Part shown: piece by piece, positions 38,936 to 49,820 of the stretch | Layout of the letters: every line of letters begins with the position of its first letter | Position numbering within the stretch: the first letter of the stretch is position 1 | Origin: Desulfosarcina cetonica JCM 12296 | Lineage (GTDB): Bacteria; Desulfobacterota; Desulfobacteria; Desulfobacterales; Desulfosarcinaceae | Assembly (NCBI RefSeq): GCF_001311845.1 | Contig: NZ_BBCC01000017.1 | Span: forward strand, 1 to 62,903 | Direction of reading: 5' to 3' | DNA: 62,903 bases | The notes under the pieces: model-generated | What the model saw: only the letters and a program-made list of their open reading frames with translations | What the model was told of the DNA's origin: nothing | The model's database searches: none | Program-made: the position numbers and the translations under genes

Positions 38936-39087
38936 GCCGGCAAGAAAGAATTACACCGATCGTGCCGGATTTGGATTCGTCTACCAGGCAGCTTCAACGG
39001 TGGCTACCCGGGAGTAGGTGCCGGTGAAGGCAATGCCATGGACGGACACAACAGTAGGCAGGAGGGTGTAATTATTTCTTGCCGGCT
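38936..39087 (+). other. 152-nt inverted-repeat leader element upstream of mdh
   Basis: A 21-base arm at 38936-38956 (starting GCCGGCAAGAAA) pairs with 39067-39087 (ending TTTCTTGCCGGC) at 20 of 21 positions. The 110 bases inside include smaller possible stems such as CTAC-CCGGGA-GTAG and the palindrome GGCAATGCC. The element lies 34 bases before the mdh start and downstream of a good promoter. It could be a structured 5' leader RNA (riboswitch-like) or a small inverted-repeat transposable element. No target-site duplication is visible. It matches no riboswitch consensus I can recall. Confidence 0.6.
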
Positions 39088-39097
39088 TTCTTACTAA

Positions 39098-40052
<955 letters not shown>

Positions 40053-40061
40053 ACGGACCTT

Positions 40062-40087
40062 CCGATATCGGGCCTTTTACGAATCCG
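40062..40087. repeat. CCGATATCGG-GC-TTTTACG extragenic repeat
   Basis: This copy sits between the convergent mdh and uvrC stops and runs into the uvrC stop. The palindrome CCGATATCGG followed by GCCTTTTACGAATCCG is shared with 55895-55922 and, in part, with the window start. A short stem plus T run on the plus strand could terminate mdh. Confidence 0.6.
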
Positions 40088-41924
40088 CCAGGGTCTGTTT
40101 GATGGCCTTGGCGATTGTAGGATTAATTCCGGGCAGTTCACTGAGTTCCGTTTCGGTGGCTGCCCGGATTTTTTTGATGCTGCCAAAGTGTTTCAGCAAC
40201 ATCATCTTTCGTTTCTGGCCGATACCGGGAATCGGGTCCAAGGCGGAGGAGACCATTGACCGGTTGCGGCGCTTGCGCTGGAACGTAATGGCAAAACGAT
40301 GGGCCTCGTCCCGGATCTGCTGGAGCAACAGCAACAAGCGACCATCCTTTCCCCAATTTACCGGATTGCTGCGATTGGGCAGATAGATTTTATCCGCATC
40401 CTCACCTTTCAGGTCATCCTTTTTGGCAATGCCGGCAACGGCAAATTGTCCGTCGAGGCCCAACTGGTCCAGGATATTTAGCGCGATGTTCAGCTGTCCT
40501 TTGCCGCCATCGACCAGCAACAAATCCGGTACGGGGTTCGTCTCGTCGATCTTTGCATAGCGCCGCCCCAATACCTCGGCCATGCTGGCATAATCATCGG
40601 GGATGGTGACCTGGCGAAGGCCGTAGCGACGATAGCCCGCTTTATGGGGGCGTCCGTCGACAAACACCACCATGGCCGCGACCGGGTTGGTACCGCCCAG
40701 GTGCGAATTGTCAAAGCACTCGATGCGGGATGGTCGACGATCCATGTTCAGATGCCGCTTGAGCCCGTCGAGAACCGTCGTTTCGGCCGAGGCGCGCTGA
40801 AGCCGCTCGCGAAGCGTGTTTTCGGCATTGGTTGCGGCCATTTTCAGCAGCCGGTACATCTCACCCCGGATAGGCTGACGCACCCTTACACGACGGGCCT
40901 TCCATTCCGACAGCGCCTCTTCAACCAAGGCGGTGTTTTCGGGCAGCACCGGAACCAGCACCTCAACAGGAATCTCCCGGGTATGTTGGTAAAACTGACC
41001 CAAAAACTGAGCGACCAATTCGCCCGCTTCCGGTGCGGCGTTGAGGAGTTCAAAATATCGAATGCCCTGTAGGTATCCGCGCCGCAAGGTCATCACGCAT
41101 ATCAATTTAAAATCCGGGTTGCCGCTGATGCCGATGACATCCCGATCGAGGAAGTCGGTCGTCACACTGACCTGCCGTTCAAGTGTTTTTTCCAGGGCAA
41201 ACATACGGTCACGCAAAGCGGCCGCGACCTCGAACTGTTCATTGGCGGCCGCCTTGAGCATATGTCGGCGAATCCGTTTGATCAACTCGGGGGTCCGGCC
41301 TTTCAAAAAAAGGATCACTTCCTTGACGATTCCCTTGTAAACCTGGGGATCGACCGTCAGGCAGCAGGGCGCCAGACATCGCCCCATTTGATGATGCAGG
41401 CAGGGACGCGTGCGCTGGCCCATGGTACGGTCGCTGCATTTGCGCAAGGGAAAAGTTTTATTGATCAGTTTGAGCGTCTGGCGGACGGCCAGAGCCGAGG
41501 AAAAAGGACCGAAATAGACCGCTCCGTCTTTTGGGGTCTTACGCACAAGCTCGACTTTGGGGTAGTCGCTGGCAACATTGATACGGATGGAAAGGTAGCG
41601 TTTGTCATCCTTGAGAACCACATTAAATCGGGGACGGTGCCGTTTGATAAGGTTCGACTCGAGGATCAGGGCTTCTTTCTCCGATGTTGTCACAACGGTT
41701 TCGATATCCGCCACCCGGCTGACCATCAGTGCGGTTTTGGGGCTGTGCGCATCCTGGCGCTGGAAATAGGAGGTCACCCGCTTCTTCAGATTGATGGCTT
41801 TGCCGACGTAGATGATGATGCCGTCTGCATCGCGCATCAGGTAAACCCCGGGCTTCTCGGGAAGCCCCTTAACAACGGCCATCAAAGGGTTTGGCGAATC
41901 AGACGTCTGTGGGGTATCCATCAT
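40077..41924 (-). CDS. uvrC: Excinuclease ABC subunit C
   Basis: UvrC makes both incisions in nucleotide excision repair. The protein of about 615 residues has a GIY-YIG domain (PGVYLMRDADGIIIYVGKA), a Cys-rich region (CSDRTMGQRTRPCLHHQMGRCLAPC), a UVR motif, the RNase-H-like second nuclease with SRIECFDNSHLGGTNPV and a C-terminal helix-hairpin-helix (IPGIGQKRKMMLLKHFGS...LPGINPTIAKAI). The start at 41924 is uncertain; a TTG at 41957 would add 11 residues. It follows uvrB directly. Confidence 0.95.
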   Translation of the reverse strand: MMDTPQTSDSPNPLMAVVKGLPEKPGVYLMRDADGIIIYVGKAINLKKRVTSYFQRQDAHSPKTALMVSRVADIETVVTTSEKEALILESNLIKRHRPRFNVVLKDDKRYLSIRINVASDYPKVELVRKTPKDGAVYFGPFSSALAVRQTLKLINKTFPLRKCSDRTMGQRTRPCLHHQMGRCLAPCCLTVDPQVYKGIVKEVILFLKGRTPELIKRIRRHMLKAAANEQFEVAAALRDRMFALEKTLERQVSVTTDFLDRDVIGISGNPDFKLICVMTLRRGYLQGIRYFELLNAAPEAGELVAQFLGQFYQHTREIPVEVLVPVLPENTALVEEALSEWKARRVRVRQPIRGEMYRLLKMAATNAENTLRERLQRASAETTVLDGLKRHLNMDRRPSRIECFDNSHLGGTNPVAAMVVFVDGRPHKAGYRRYGLRQVTIPDDYASMAEVLGRRYAKIDETNPVPDLLLVDGGKGQLNIALNILDQLGLDGQFAVAGIAKKDDLKGEDADKIYLPNRSNPVNWGKDGRLLLLLQQIRDEAHRFAITFQRKRRNRSMVSSALDPIPGIGQKRKMMLLKHFGSIKKIRAATETELSELPGINPTIAKAIKQTLADS

Positions 41925-41962
41925 ATTACTAGTCGGTTTGGGAGGGGTTGGCAGCAAATCTT

Positions 41963-43960
41963 TCAGGCTTCAAAAAGCAGGCGTTTTTTCAGTGCCCTGA
42001 TCTGATCACGAAGCTGGGCGGCCTTTTCAAAAGCCAGTTCTTTGGCTGCGGCCTGCATCTGTGCTTCAAGGCTTTCGACGGTTGCCTCGACCGTATCCAT
42101 GGTTTCGTAATCCGCCTTTTTCTCGGCAACCTGAGCAGATTCACGGTCATCCGGCTTCCCATAGGCCAGGTCAAAAATATCGCTCACCGTCTTGTGGATG
42201 GTCCGCGGGGTAATATGATGTTCTTGGTTATAGGCGGCCTGAATGGCCCGCCGTCGATCGGTCTCCTCGATGGCCTTCTGCATGGATGGGGTCAATCGGT
42301 CGGCGTAGAGCACCACGGTGCCGTTGACATTGCGGGCGGCCCGACCAAAGGTCTGAATCAACGATCGCGTCGAGCGCAGGAACCCCTCTTTGTCGGCATC
42401 CAGGATGGCCACCAAGGAAACTTCGGGAATATCCAGACCCTCACGTAAAAGGTTGATGCCGATCAACGCATCGAATTTACCGACCCGCAGATCCCGGATG
42501 ATGTCCATCCGTTCCATCGTTGAAATATCGGAATGCAGGTAGCGGACGGAAAGGCCAAGATCCGTGTAGTATTCGGTGAGATCCTCGGCCATGCGCTTGG
42601 TCAGGGTGGTCACCAGGATGCGTTCCCCGCGTTGCTGCCGCTCACGGATTTCCTGATAAAGGTCATCCACCTGGTTGCGCGCGCCGCGCACATGAATCAC
42701 GGGGTCGATCAATCCCGTCGGCCGAACGATTTGTTCGACGATCGCACCGGCAGCGGCGGTTTGTTCGTAATCGGCCGGCGTTGCCGAGACATAAACGATT
42801 TGATGGATCCGTTGGGACCACTCGTCGAATTTCAGCGGCCGATTGTCCAACGCCGATGGCAAGCGGAAACCGTAACCGACCAAAGTCTCCTTGCGGGAAC
42901 GGTCGCCCTTGTACATGGCTTGAATTTGCGGAATGGCGATGTGGCTCTCATCAACAAAAATCAGGAAATCTTTTGGAAAATAATCCAGCAGGGTCGGCGG
43001 TGGCTGCCCGGCCAGCCGCCCGGTCAGGTGCCGGGAATAATTTTCGATGCCGTTGCAATAACCGATTTCCTGAATCATCTCCAAGTCGAAAAGAGTTCGT
43101 TCCTCGATACGCTGGGCTTCGATGAGTCGGTTTTCGCGACGGAAAAATTCGACCCGTTCCTTCATTTCCTGGACGATGGTGTGGGTGGCCCGCTCGAGGG
43201 TGGCCTTGCGGGTGACATAATGACTGGCCGGGAAAATGGCTACGCGGTCAAGCGTTGCCAGGGGCGTTCCTTTAAGCGGATCGAATTCCTGAATCGACTC
43301 GATTTCGTCACCGAAAAAATCGACACGAATCCCCCTATCCTCTTCATAAGCCGGAAAGATCTCCACGCGATCACCGCGAACCCGGAACACTCCACGATGG
43401 AAATCCATGTCATTGCGCTGGTAATGGATGGAAACCAGCTGGTAAAGCAATCGCTCACGGGGGAGCTCCATCCCGGCGGACAGATCGATGCGCATGGAAA
43501 GATAATCTTCCGGTGCGCCCAGACCATAAATACAGGAAACACTGGCCACAACCACCACATCGGTCCGCGACAGGACATTCCGCGTGGCGGAATGGCGCAT
43601 TTTGTCGATCATCTCGTTGATCGACGAGTCTTTCTGAATGTACGTATCCGTCGTGGGGATATAGGCTTCCGGCTGGTAGTAATCATAGTAGCTGACGAAG
43701 TATTCGACGGCGTTTTGCGGGAAGATTTGCCGGAACTCGTTGAACAACTGGGCGGCCAGGGTTTTGTTGGGGGCCAGCACCAGGGCCGGCCGGTTGACGC
43801 GGGCGATGATGTTGGCCATCGTAAATGTCTTACCCGATCCGGTAACCCCCAAAAGGACCTGACTCTGGGTGCCTGAGAGGATATTCCGGGAAAGGGTATC
43901 AATGGCCTGGGGCTGGTCGCCGCAAGGCGTGAAATCCGAAACAAGCTTAAACGCTGGCAT
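41963..43960 (-). CDS. uvrB: Excinuclease ABC subunit B
   Basis: UvrB is the damage-verifying helicase of excision repair. At 665 residues it is full length: Walker [11 protein letters not shown], the beta-hairpin region with [13 protein letters not shown], helicase motif FVDESH, the RGEILVTTLT-type block ([18 protein letters not shown]), [29 protein letters not shown], and the C-terminal UVR motif. It lies between cysS and uvrC on the same strand. UvrA is not in the window. Confidence 0.97.
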   Translation of the reverse strand: MPAFKLVSDFTPCGDQPQAIDTLSRNILSGTQSQVLLGVTGSGKTFTMANIIARVNRPALVLAPNKTLAAQLFNEFRQIFPQNAVEYFVSYYDYYQPEAYIPTTDTYIQKDSSINEMIDKMRHSATRNVLSRTDVVVVASVSCIYGLGAPEDYLSMRIDLSAGMELPRERLLYQLVSIHYQRNDMDFHRGVFRVRGDRVEIFPAYEEDRGIRVDFFGDEIESIQEFDPLKGTPLATLDRVAIFPASHYVTRKATLERATHTIVQEMKERVEFFRRENRLIEAQRIEERTLFDLEMIQEIGYCNGIENYSRHLTGRLAGQPPPTLLDYFPKDFLIFVDESHIAIPQIQAMYKGDRSRKETLVGYGFRLPSALDNRPLKFDEWSQRIHQIVYVSATPADYEQTAAAGAIVEQIVRPTGLIDPVIHVRGARNQVDDLYQEIRERQQRGERILVTTLTKRMAEDLTEYYTDLGLSVRYLHSDISTMERMDIIRDLRVGKFDALIGINLLREGLDIPEVSLVAILDADKEGFLRSTRSLIQTFGRAARNVNGTVVLYADRLTPSMQKAIEETDRRRAIQAAYNQEHHITPRTIHKTVSDIFDLAYGKPDDRESAQVAEKKADYETMDTVEATVESLEAQMQAAAKELAFEKAAQLRDQIRALKKRLLFEA

Positions 43961-44007
43961 TGATATGCTTCGCCAATCAAGAAGGATAAAAGTTCAAATA
44001 ACGCCGA

Positions 44008-45438
44008 TCAGGTTGCCAATTTCCAGTGCGTGCCGTCGGCCTTGTCCTCTAACAGGACGCCAAGCGCTTGTAGTTGATCCCGGATCTCATCCGCTCGCTT
44101 CCAATCCTTGTTTTTCCGGGCAGCGGTTCTTTCCGTCACCAAGGCGTCAATTTCCGTGGCTGAAACCGTTATTTCCTGGAGTTGGTTCTGGGTGCGGTTT
44201 TCAAAGAAAGCCTGCCAGGGCTGCTGCAGGATACCGAGAATATTGCCCATGCGCCTCAGGTCACTGAAAAGCTGCTTCCGTGATTCATCCGTCCCGGCAT
44301 CCTTGTCATCCAGCAGGCGATTGCCCTCTTTGAGCAGATTGAAAAGGATTCCGATCCCCTTGGCGGTATTGAAATCATCATCCATGGCCGCGCAGAAGGC
44401 CTGCCAATAAGATCCACCGGCCTCATCTCGATCGCCACCCCGAATATCCGCCTCCTCGTCGAACCGTCGAACAAGACCATAGATCTTATCCAAGGCTTTT
44501 TCGGATTCCTTCAGGTTTTGATCCGAAAAATCGATGGGGCTGCGGTAGTGGCTGGAAAGCAGGAAAAGCCGTACGGTCTCCGGATGGTACGACGTCAAGA
44601 TATCCTTGATCATCAAAAAATTGTTGAGGGATTTGGACATCTTTTCATTGTCGATATTAACAAATCCGTTATGCATCCAATAGCGGGCAAAGGTTTTGCC
44701 GTGGGCCGCCTCGGATTGGGCGATTTCGTTTTCGTGATGGGGGAAGATCAGGTCCTTGCCGCCACCGTGAATGTCAAAGGTTTCCCCAAGAAAGCGGCGA
44801 CTCATGGCCGAGCACTCAATATGCCAACCGGGACGGCCTTCCCCCCAGGGGCTCGGCCAGGACGGCTCACCCGGCTTGGCCGCCTTCCAAAGCACGAAAT
44901 CATAGGGATTGCGTTTGCTGGCATTCACCTCGATCCGGCTGCCGGCGACCATATCATCGAGTTTGCGACCGGAAAGCTTGCCATAGTCGGCGAAAGCCTC
45001 CACCGAATAAAAGACATCTCCACCTGAAACGTAGGCGACTTTTTTATCAACCAGGGTTTGAACGATATCGATGATATCATCGATATGCGCGGTGACCCGG
45101 GGCTCCACGTCCGCATGGATGACGTTCAGGGCATCCATGTCGTGATAGAACGCATCGATGAATTTATCCGCGAGCTGGATTGCCGGCATTCCGACCTCAT
45201 TGGCCCGCTTGATGATTTTGTCATCCACATCGGTGAAATTACGCACATAGGTCACCTGATAATTCAAGGCGCGAAAATAGCGGACCACCACATCAAAAAC
45301 CACGACCGATCGGGCGTGGCCGACATGGCAGAAATCATAAACCGTGGGGCCGCAAACGTAAATTTTAACCTGGCCGGGGAGAATAGGTTCAAAGGATTCT
45401 TTAGATTTGGTCAGGGTGTTATAGATCCGCATAGCCAT
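44008..45438 (-). CDS. cysS: Cysteinyl-tRNA synthetase
   Basis: CysRS charges tRNA-Cys. This class I synthetase of 476 residues has the zinc-binding Cys of [17 protein letters not shown] (which includes the HIGH-like motif HVGH), [20 protein letters not shown] and the KMSKS loop KMSKSLNNF. An ATG six bases downstream is an alternative start. It sits downstream of ispF and upstream of uvrB on the minus strand. Confidence 0.97.
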   Translation of the reverse strand: MAMRIYNTLTKSKESFEPILPGQVKIYVCGPTVYDFCHVGHARSVVVFDVVVRYFRALNYQVTYVRNFTDVDDKIIKRANEVGMPAIQLADKFIDAFYHDMDALNVIHADVEPRVTAHIDDIIDIVQTLVDKKVAYVSGGDVFYSVEAFADYGKLSGRKLDDMVAGSRIEVNASKRNPYDFVLWKAAKPGEPSWPSPWGEGRPGWHIECSAMSRRFLGETFDIHGGGKDLIFPHHENEIAQSEAAHGKTFARYWMHNGFVNIDNEKMSKSLNNFLMIKDILTSYHPETVRLFLLSSHYRSPIDFSDQNLKESEKALDKIYGLVRRFDEEADIRGGDRDEAGGSYWQAFCAAMDDDFNTAKGIGILFNLLKEGNRLLDDKDAGTDESRKQLFSDLRRMGNILGILQQPWQAFFENRTQNQLQEITVSATEIDALVTERTAARKNKDWKRADEIRDQLQALGVLLEDKADGTHWKLAT

Positions 45439-45495
45439 AAATTAAAATCGCTCGCTCGATGGTTAGTCGCTGCCGGATGGCGGCAGGATTTGGGG

Positions 45496-45966
45496 TTATT
45501 GGAGGAAAACAATACACATGGCAGCAATGCCCTCGCCCCGGCCGATCGCACCAAGCCCTTCGGTGGTGGTGGCCTTGATATTGATCTGCCCTTGGTCGAC
45601 AGCCATGCTTTGGGCCATATGTCTGGCCATCTGCGACTTATAGGGGGAAAGTTTGGGTGCTTCGGCAAAAATCGTCGCATCCATATTCACCAGCATCAAA
45701 CCCATGGACCGGACCCGGCGGTATACCCGCGTCAACAGTTCAATGCTGTAAATACCGCGATAGGCTGGATCCGTATCGGGAAAATGTTCGCCAATATCCC
45801 CCATGCCGGCGGCACCCAAAAGGGCATCACAGGCCGCATGCACCAGGACATCGGCATCGGAATGCCCCAATAAACCTTTTTCATACGGAATGACCTCACC
45901 GCCCAGGACCAGTTTTCTTCCCGGTACCAACCGATGTACATCATAACCTAATCCCACCCGCGCCAT
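45496..45966 (-). CDS. ispF: 2-C-methyl-D-erythritol 2,4-cyclodiphosphate synthase
   Basis: IspF forms the cyclic diphosphate of the MEP pathway and acts as a zinc-dependent trimer. The product has about 156 residues. Motifs include the metal site GLGYDVHRL, GHSDADVLVHAACDALLGAAGMGDIGEHFPDTD and the late TTEGLGAIGRGEGIAA. The start MARVGLGYDV at 45966 follows GGAG; longer upstream extension is not conserved-looking. It shares the pathway of dxs and ispA in this window. Confidence 0.96.
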   Translation of the reverse strand: MARVGLGYDVHRLVPGRKLVLGGEVIPYEKGLLGHSDADVLVHAACDALLGAAGMGDIGEHFPDTDPAYRGIYSIELLTRVYRRVRSMGLMLVNMDATIFAEAPKLSPYKSQMARHMAQSMAVDQGQINIKATTTEGLGAIGRGEGIAAMCIVFLQ

Positions 45967-46222
45967 AAGCAAGACTCCGCTGTCCTGTTGACCGAAACTT
46001 TTTTTATTAACATACTTCCGCATTTGGCGTAAAGGAACAGATTGTCCTCGAAAGATGGCTATCTGGCCCGCCAAGCCACGAAGCAAGTGCTGGTAACGGG
46101 ATTCGATTTTAGCGCTTGACCCGATCGCCCGGCCTCAAGTAGATAGAGGCCTGCCCCTCTCATTTTTATGAATGAATTCGGTGTACCGGACGATAACGAT
46201 TCGTTTCATCAGGAGATACAAC

Positions 46223-48403
46223 GTGGATAACCATCCGTCGATACAAACCGCATGGGCATCGGGCAGACGCTTTTTAACAGAGGCCGAAGCCAAAACCATC
46301 TTGCGGCAATATGGCGTTCCGGTCGTTAAGGAAACCGTGGTCTCAACGCCTGACGAAGCGGTTGCGGCCGCCAAACAGCTGGGATTTCCCGTGGTGCTCA
46401 AGGGAATCGGTGAGAACCTGCTGCACAAAACCGAAAGCGGTGTGGTTCACCTATGCCTCAATGATGACACATCCGTCCTTCAAGCGGCCGATCAAATCCT
46501 GGCCACTGCTGCGGGCATCCGAATTCTCGTGCAGCCGCTGATCCGCGGCAAACGTGAATGGGTTGTCGGCCTTTTCCGGGATGCCCACTTCGGGCCGGCG
46601 ATTTTATTCGGCTTGGGGGGTGTTTTTACCGAAGCGCTCTCCGATGTTGTTTTCCGCCTCGCGCCGTTGACCCGTGAAGAGGCATCGAACATGATCGACG
46701 CGATCCGGTCACGTTGCCTGTTGGAGGCCTTTCGCGGTGAAGCCGCCGTCGATCGCGAGGCACTGGTCAAAACCATCATGGGACTATCGGCCATTGCCAC
46801 GGAGGTTCCGGAAATCGCCGAAGTGGACATCAATCCGCTGATCGCCGGTCCCGATGGGTCGCTCACCGCCGTGGATGCCCTGATCACCCTGGTTGATACC
46901 AGCCAAACACCGACGCGTCCTTTGCCGACGCCCCCGCCAGCCATTCATGCCCTATTCCATCCCCGGTCGGTGGCCTTTGTCGGCGCCTCCTCGCAAGTCG
47001 GCAAATGGGGGCATACGCTGATCTGCAACACCGTCAGCGGTGGTTATGCGGGCGACGTCTACGCCGTCAATCCCAAGGGCGGAAAGATTGCCGGCCGATC
47101 GGCCTACAAGACGATTACCGATATTCCCGGCCCCGTCGATCTGGCGGTGGTTACCGTTCCCGCCGCCGGTATCCCCGACCTGATTCCCCAGATGAAGGCC
47201 AAGGGGATAGAAAACATGCTCTTGGTTACCTCGGGGTTTGGCGAAACCGGCGCCGATGGCAAACGGCTGGAAAAAGAGCTGGTCGATGAATGCCGTAAAG
47301 CGGGCATTTTTTTGCTCGGACCCAACACCATGGGGATCTGCAACCCACATATCCGGTTTTACTGCATGGGCGCTGCGGTCCGCCCGATTCCCGGATCCAC
47401 GGCGGTCGTGGCCCAATCCGGGAATATGGGCACCCAACTTCTGGCCTATGCCGCGGAGCAGGGGATTGGCATCCGTGCCTTTTCCGGTTCCGGCAATGAA
47501 GCCATGATCACCATCGAAGATTACATGGAAGGCTTCGAGGTGGACAGCCTGACGGGCACGGTGATGCTGTATATCGAGAGCGTCAAAAACGGGCGTCGCT
47601 TTTTCGAAAGCGCCCGCCGGGTCAGTCGGAAAAAACCCATCGTACTGCTCAAAGGCGGGCAAACCCAGGCGGGTAGTCGGGCTGCGGCCAGCCACACCGG
47701 CGCCATGGCTTCGGACGCGCGCCTGTTTGACGCCGTTTGCCAGCAGGCAGGAATTGTCAAGGTCGACCAGCCCATGGAGCTATTGGACCTGGCGGCGGCT
47801 TTTTCGTCCCTGCCCCTCCCCCAGGGCAATCGGGTGGCCATCATGACCCTGGGTGGCGGTTGGGGCGTCGTCACCGCTGACCTATGCAATCAACTCGGTC
47901 TTGACGTTCCGGAACTCTCGGCCGACCTGATTCGCCAAATGGACGAGATTCTGCCGCCGTACTGGAGTCGCTCCAACCCTGTCGACATCGTCGGTGAAAA
48001 CGACACGAAAATTCCCCTGTCGGTATTGGAAGCCTTGTTGGCCTGGAATGGCTGCGACGCCGTCATCAGCCTGGGCATTCTGGGACGCCGGATTTTAATC
48101 AAGGACCTCGCTGAATCCATCGGCCAGGCCGATCCCGGGTATTCCTCCGATCAATTAAATGACGTCGTGAAACGCTACAAAGATTATGAAAAGCATTTCA
48201 TCGATCAGACGGTTCGTTTGATGGAACGCTATCACAAACCGGTTTTCGGGGTAAGCCTGCTGACCGATGAAAAAGATGCCACCGTGCATCCTGTCCAAGG
48301 CAGTTCGTTCAAAGGCGTTTTTTATGAGACACCGGAACAGGCGGTGAAGGCCGCGGCCCGCATGGCGGAATACCAACGCTGGCGGTCACGCGTCTCCCGT
48401 TGA
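46223..48403 (+). CDS. ADP-forming acyl/acetyl-CoA synthetase, fused beta-alpha type
   Basis: ADP-forming acetate-CoA ligases interconvert acetyl-CoA and acetate with ATP synthesis. This protein of about 726 residues starts with an ATP-grasp domain (FPVVLKGIGENLLHKTESG, FGLGGVFTEALSDVVFRLAPL, residues about 1-225), then CoA-binding (HPRSVAFVGASSQVGKWGH) and ligase domains (VAQSGNMG, the phospho-His site in GSRAAASHTGAMA). The GTG at 46223 has AGGAG seven bases upstream and is preferred. Substrate range (acetate, propionate or aryl acids) is not deducible. It complements the AMP-forming Acs at 30425. Confidence 0.9.
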   Translation: MDNHPSIQTAWASGRRFLTEAEAKTILRQYGVPVVKETVVSTPDEAVAAAKQLGFPVVLKGIGENLLHKTESGVVHLCLNDDTSVLQAADQILATAAGIRILVQPLIRGKREWVVGLFRDAHFGPAILFGLGGVFTEALSDVVFRLAPLTREEASNMIDAIRSRCLLEAFRGEAAVDREALVKTIMGLSAIATEVPEIAEVDINPLIAGPDGSLTAVDALITLVDTSQTPTRPLPTPPPAIHALFHPRSVAFVGASSQVGKWGHTLICNTVSGGYAGDVYAVNPKGGKIAGRSAYKTITDIPGPVDLAVVTVPAAGIPDLIPQMKAKGIENMLLVTSGFGETGADGKRLEKELVDECRKAGIFLLGPNTMGICNPHIRFYCMGAAVRPIPGSTAVVAQSGNMGTQLLAYAAEQGIGIRAFSGSGNEAMITIEDYMEGFEVDSLTGTVMLYIESVKNGRRFFESARRVSRKKPIVLLKGGQTQAGSRAAASHTGAMASDARLFDAVCQQAGIVKVDQPMELLDLAAAFSSLPLPQGNRVAIMTLGGGWGVVTADLCNQLGLDVPELSADLIRQMDEILPPYWSRSNPVDIVGENDTKIPLSVLEALLAWNGCDAVISLGILGRRILIKDLAESIGQADPGYSSDQLNDVVKRYKDYEKHFIDQTVRLMERYHKPVFGVSLLTDEKDATVHPVQGSSFKGVFYETPEQAVKAAARMAEYQRWRSRVSR

Positions 48404-48410
48404 AAGGCGC

Positions 48411-48833
48411 ATGGGGATGATTTCCATCGATTCATCATTGCTTATCGCCGCAGGTGCCAGTTTTGTGGCCGGCAGTTTAGGGTATGTCATTGCCAGGCTG
48501 TGGGTCAGACCCATCGTACGCTACAATATCACCAAGCGTAAGCTGGATCATGCCTTGAAGGAATATGGTTCCGCCCTGGACGAGGCTGCCGCCATCGGTT
48601 CCAAACAGCCTGCGGCAACCGACAATTCACTGCGTACGGCCCGTCAACATGGCATGGAACTCGTGTCCTGTTACACCGCAGATCTTCCCCACTGGTACCG
48701 CCTACTGCTGGAAAGCCGCAAGGAATCGCCCGCCGACGCCTCGGGGCTGCTCACCAATCTTTCCAAGATTCGGGACCGCGGGCAGCTTGACCATCGCATC
48801 GCGGAAGTCCGTAACCGACTGGGCCTGAAATAA
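48411..48833 (+). CDS. Hypothetical membrane-anchored protein
   Basis: This 140-residue protein has one N-terminal transmembrane helix (residues about 8-30) followed by a helical soluble part. The ATG is seven bases after the acyl-CoA synthetase stop, and the stop is four bases before hslO, so it is part of that operon. I recognise no family. An ATG six bases downstream is also possible. Confidence 0.7.
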   Translation: MGMISIDSSLLIAAGASFVAGSLGYVIARLWVRPIVRYNITKRKLDHALKEYGSALDEAAAIGSKQPAATDNSLRTARQHGMELVSCYTADLPHWYRLLLESRKESPADASGLLTNLSKIRDRGQLDHRIAEVRNRLGLK

Positions 48834-48837
48834 GCAC

Positions 48838-49770
48838 ATGGAAAAAAAACAACCGGAAACGACCCCCTTTGCGAATTTTGAAACGCATACAGATGGGCTG
48901 CACACCTTTCTGATGGCTGACGACACCATCCGGGGCGCGGTTCTCGACGGCAGCCGGATGATCAACCAGATGCGCTGGAATCATGAGCTGGGCATCCTGG
49001 AAACCCTTGTCCTCGGCCACGCCTACCTGGGCGCCGCGCTAATCAGCGCCAGCCTCAAGGGACGGGATCGGATGCGCCTGCAAATCGATTGTTCCGGCCC
49101 CATCAAGGGGCTGTTGGTGGAAGCCCATGCGGCTGGTGAAGTCCGCGGATTCCTGAAAAATGTGCCGATCCCCATTGAAAAACCCCTAACGGATTTTAAT
49201 CTTTCACCGTTTTTTGGTGCCGGTTTTCTTTCGATCACCCGGATTCTGGAAGACGCCAAACAACCGTTCACCGGTCAGGTCATGATGGCCCATGGCAACC
49301 TCGCCAAAGACCTGGCGAATTATTATCTCACCTCCGAGCAAATTCCGACGGTTTTCAACCTGAGCGTCAAGTTCGATCAACATGGCCGCGTCGTCGGCGC
49401 AGGCGGTCTGTACCTGCAGGCCATGCCCGATGCCGAGGATGGTGTGGTCCGCCAGATTGAGGACCAGGTCGTGGCGCTGCCCTCCATCGGCACCGCTTTG
49501 GCCGATGGCGCAACCCCCCAGGATCTGGTGGCCACGCAGATGAAGGCATTCTCACCCCGTTTTATTGACCGGCGCCAGATCGGCTTTATCTGCCATTGCA
49601 ACCGGGATCAGATACGCAACCTACTGACCCTGATGCCAATTGAGGAGCTTAAGGATATCCAGGAAAAAGGGCCTTTTCCGCTGGAGATCCGCTGTCATCA
49701 CTGCAATACTGCCTATTCCTTCGATCGGGAACAGATCGATCGCCTTGTGGCTACCCGGTTTTCCGATTGA
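48838..49770 (+). CDS. hslO: Hsp33 redox-regulated chaperone
   Basis: Hsp33 is a holdase activated by oxidation that binds unfolded proteins. At 310 residues it has the N-terminal fold (LGHAYLGAALISASLKGRDRMRLQI) and the C-terminal redox switch with two Cys pairs, CHC (about residue 253) and CHHC (about 289), which bind zinc in the reduced state. The order of the domains is normal. It follows the small membrane protein by four bases. Confidence 0.93.
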   Translation: MEKKQPETTPFANFETHTDGLHTFLMADDTIRGAVLDGSRMINQMRWNHELGILETLVLGHAYLGAALISASLKGRDRMRLQIDCSGPIKGLLVEAHAAGEVRGFLKNVPIPIEKPLTDFNLSPFFGAGFLSITRILEDAKQPFTGQVMMAHGNLAKDLANYYLTSEQIPTVFNLSVKFDQHGRVVGAGGLYLQAMPDAEDGVVRQIEDQVVALPSIGTALADGATPQDLVATQMKAFSPRFIDRRQIGFICHCNRDQIRNLLTLMPIEELKDIQEKGPFPLEIRCHHCNTAYSFDREQIDRLVATRFSD

Positions 49771-49820
49771 CCGGGATACCATAGAGAACCCGCATACCCT
49801 CAAAATCGAAAATCACCTGA

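Noticed and set aside
38936..39087. Known riboswitch classes (c-di-GMP, cobalamin, TPP, FMN, glycine, SAM) in the mdh leader
   Set aside because: None of the core consensus segments that I can recall is present in the 110-base interior.
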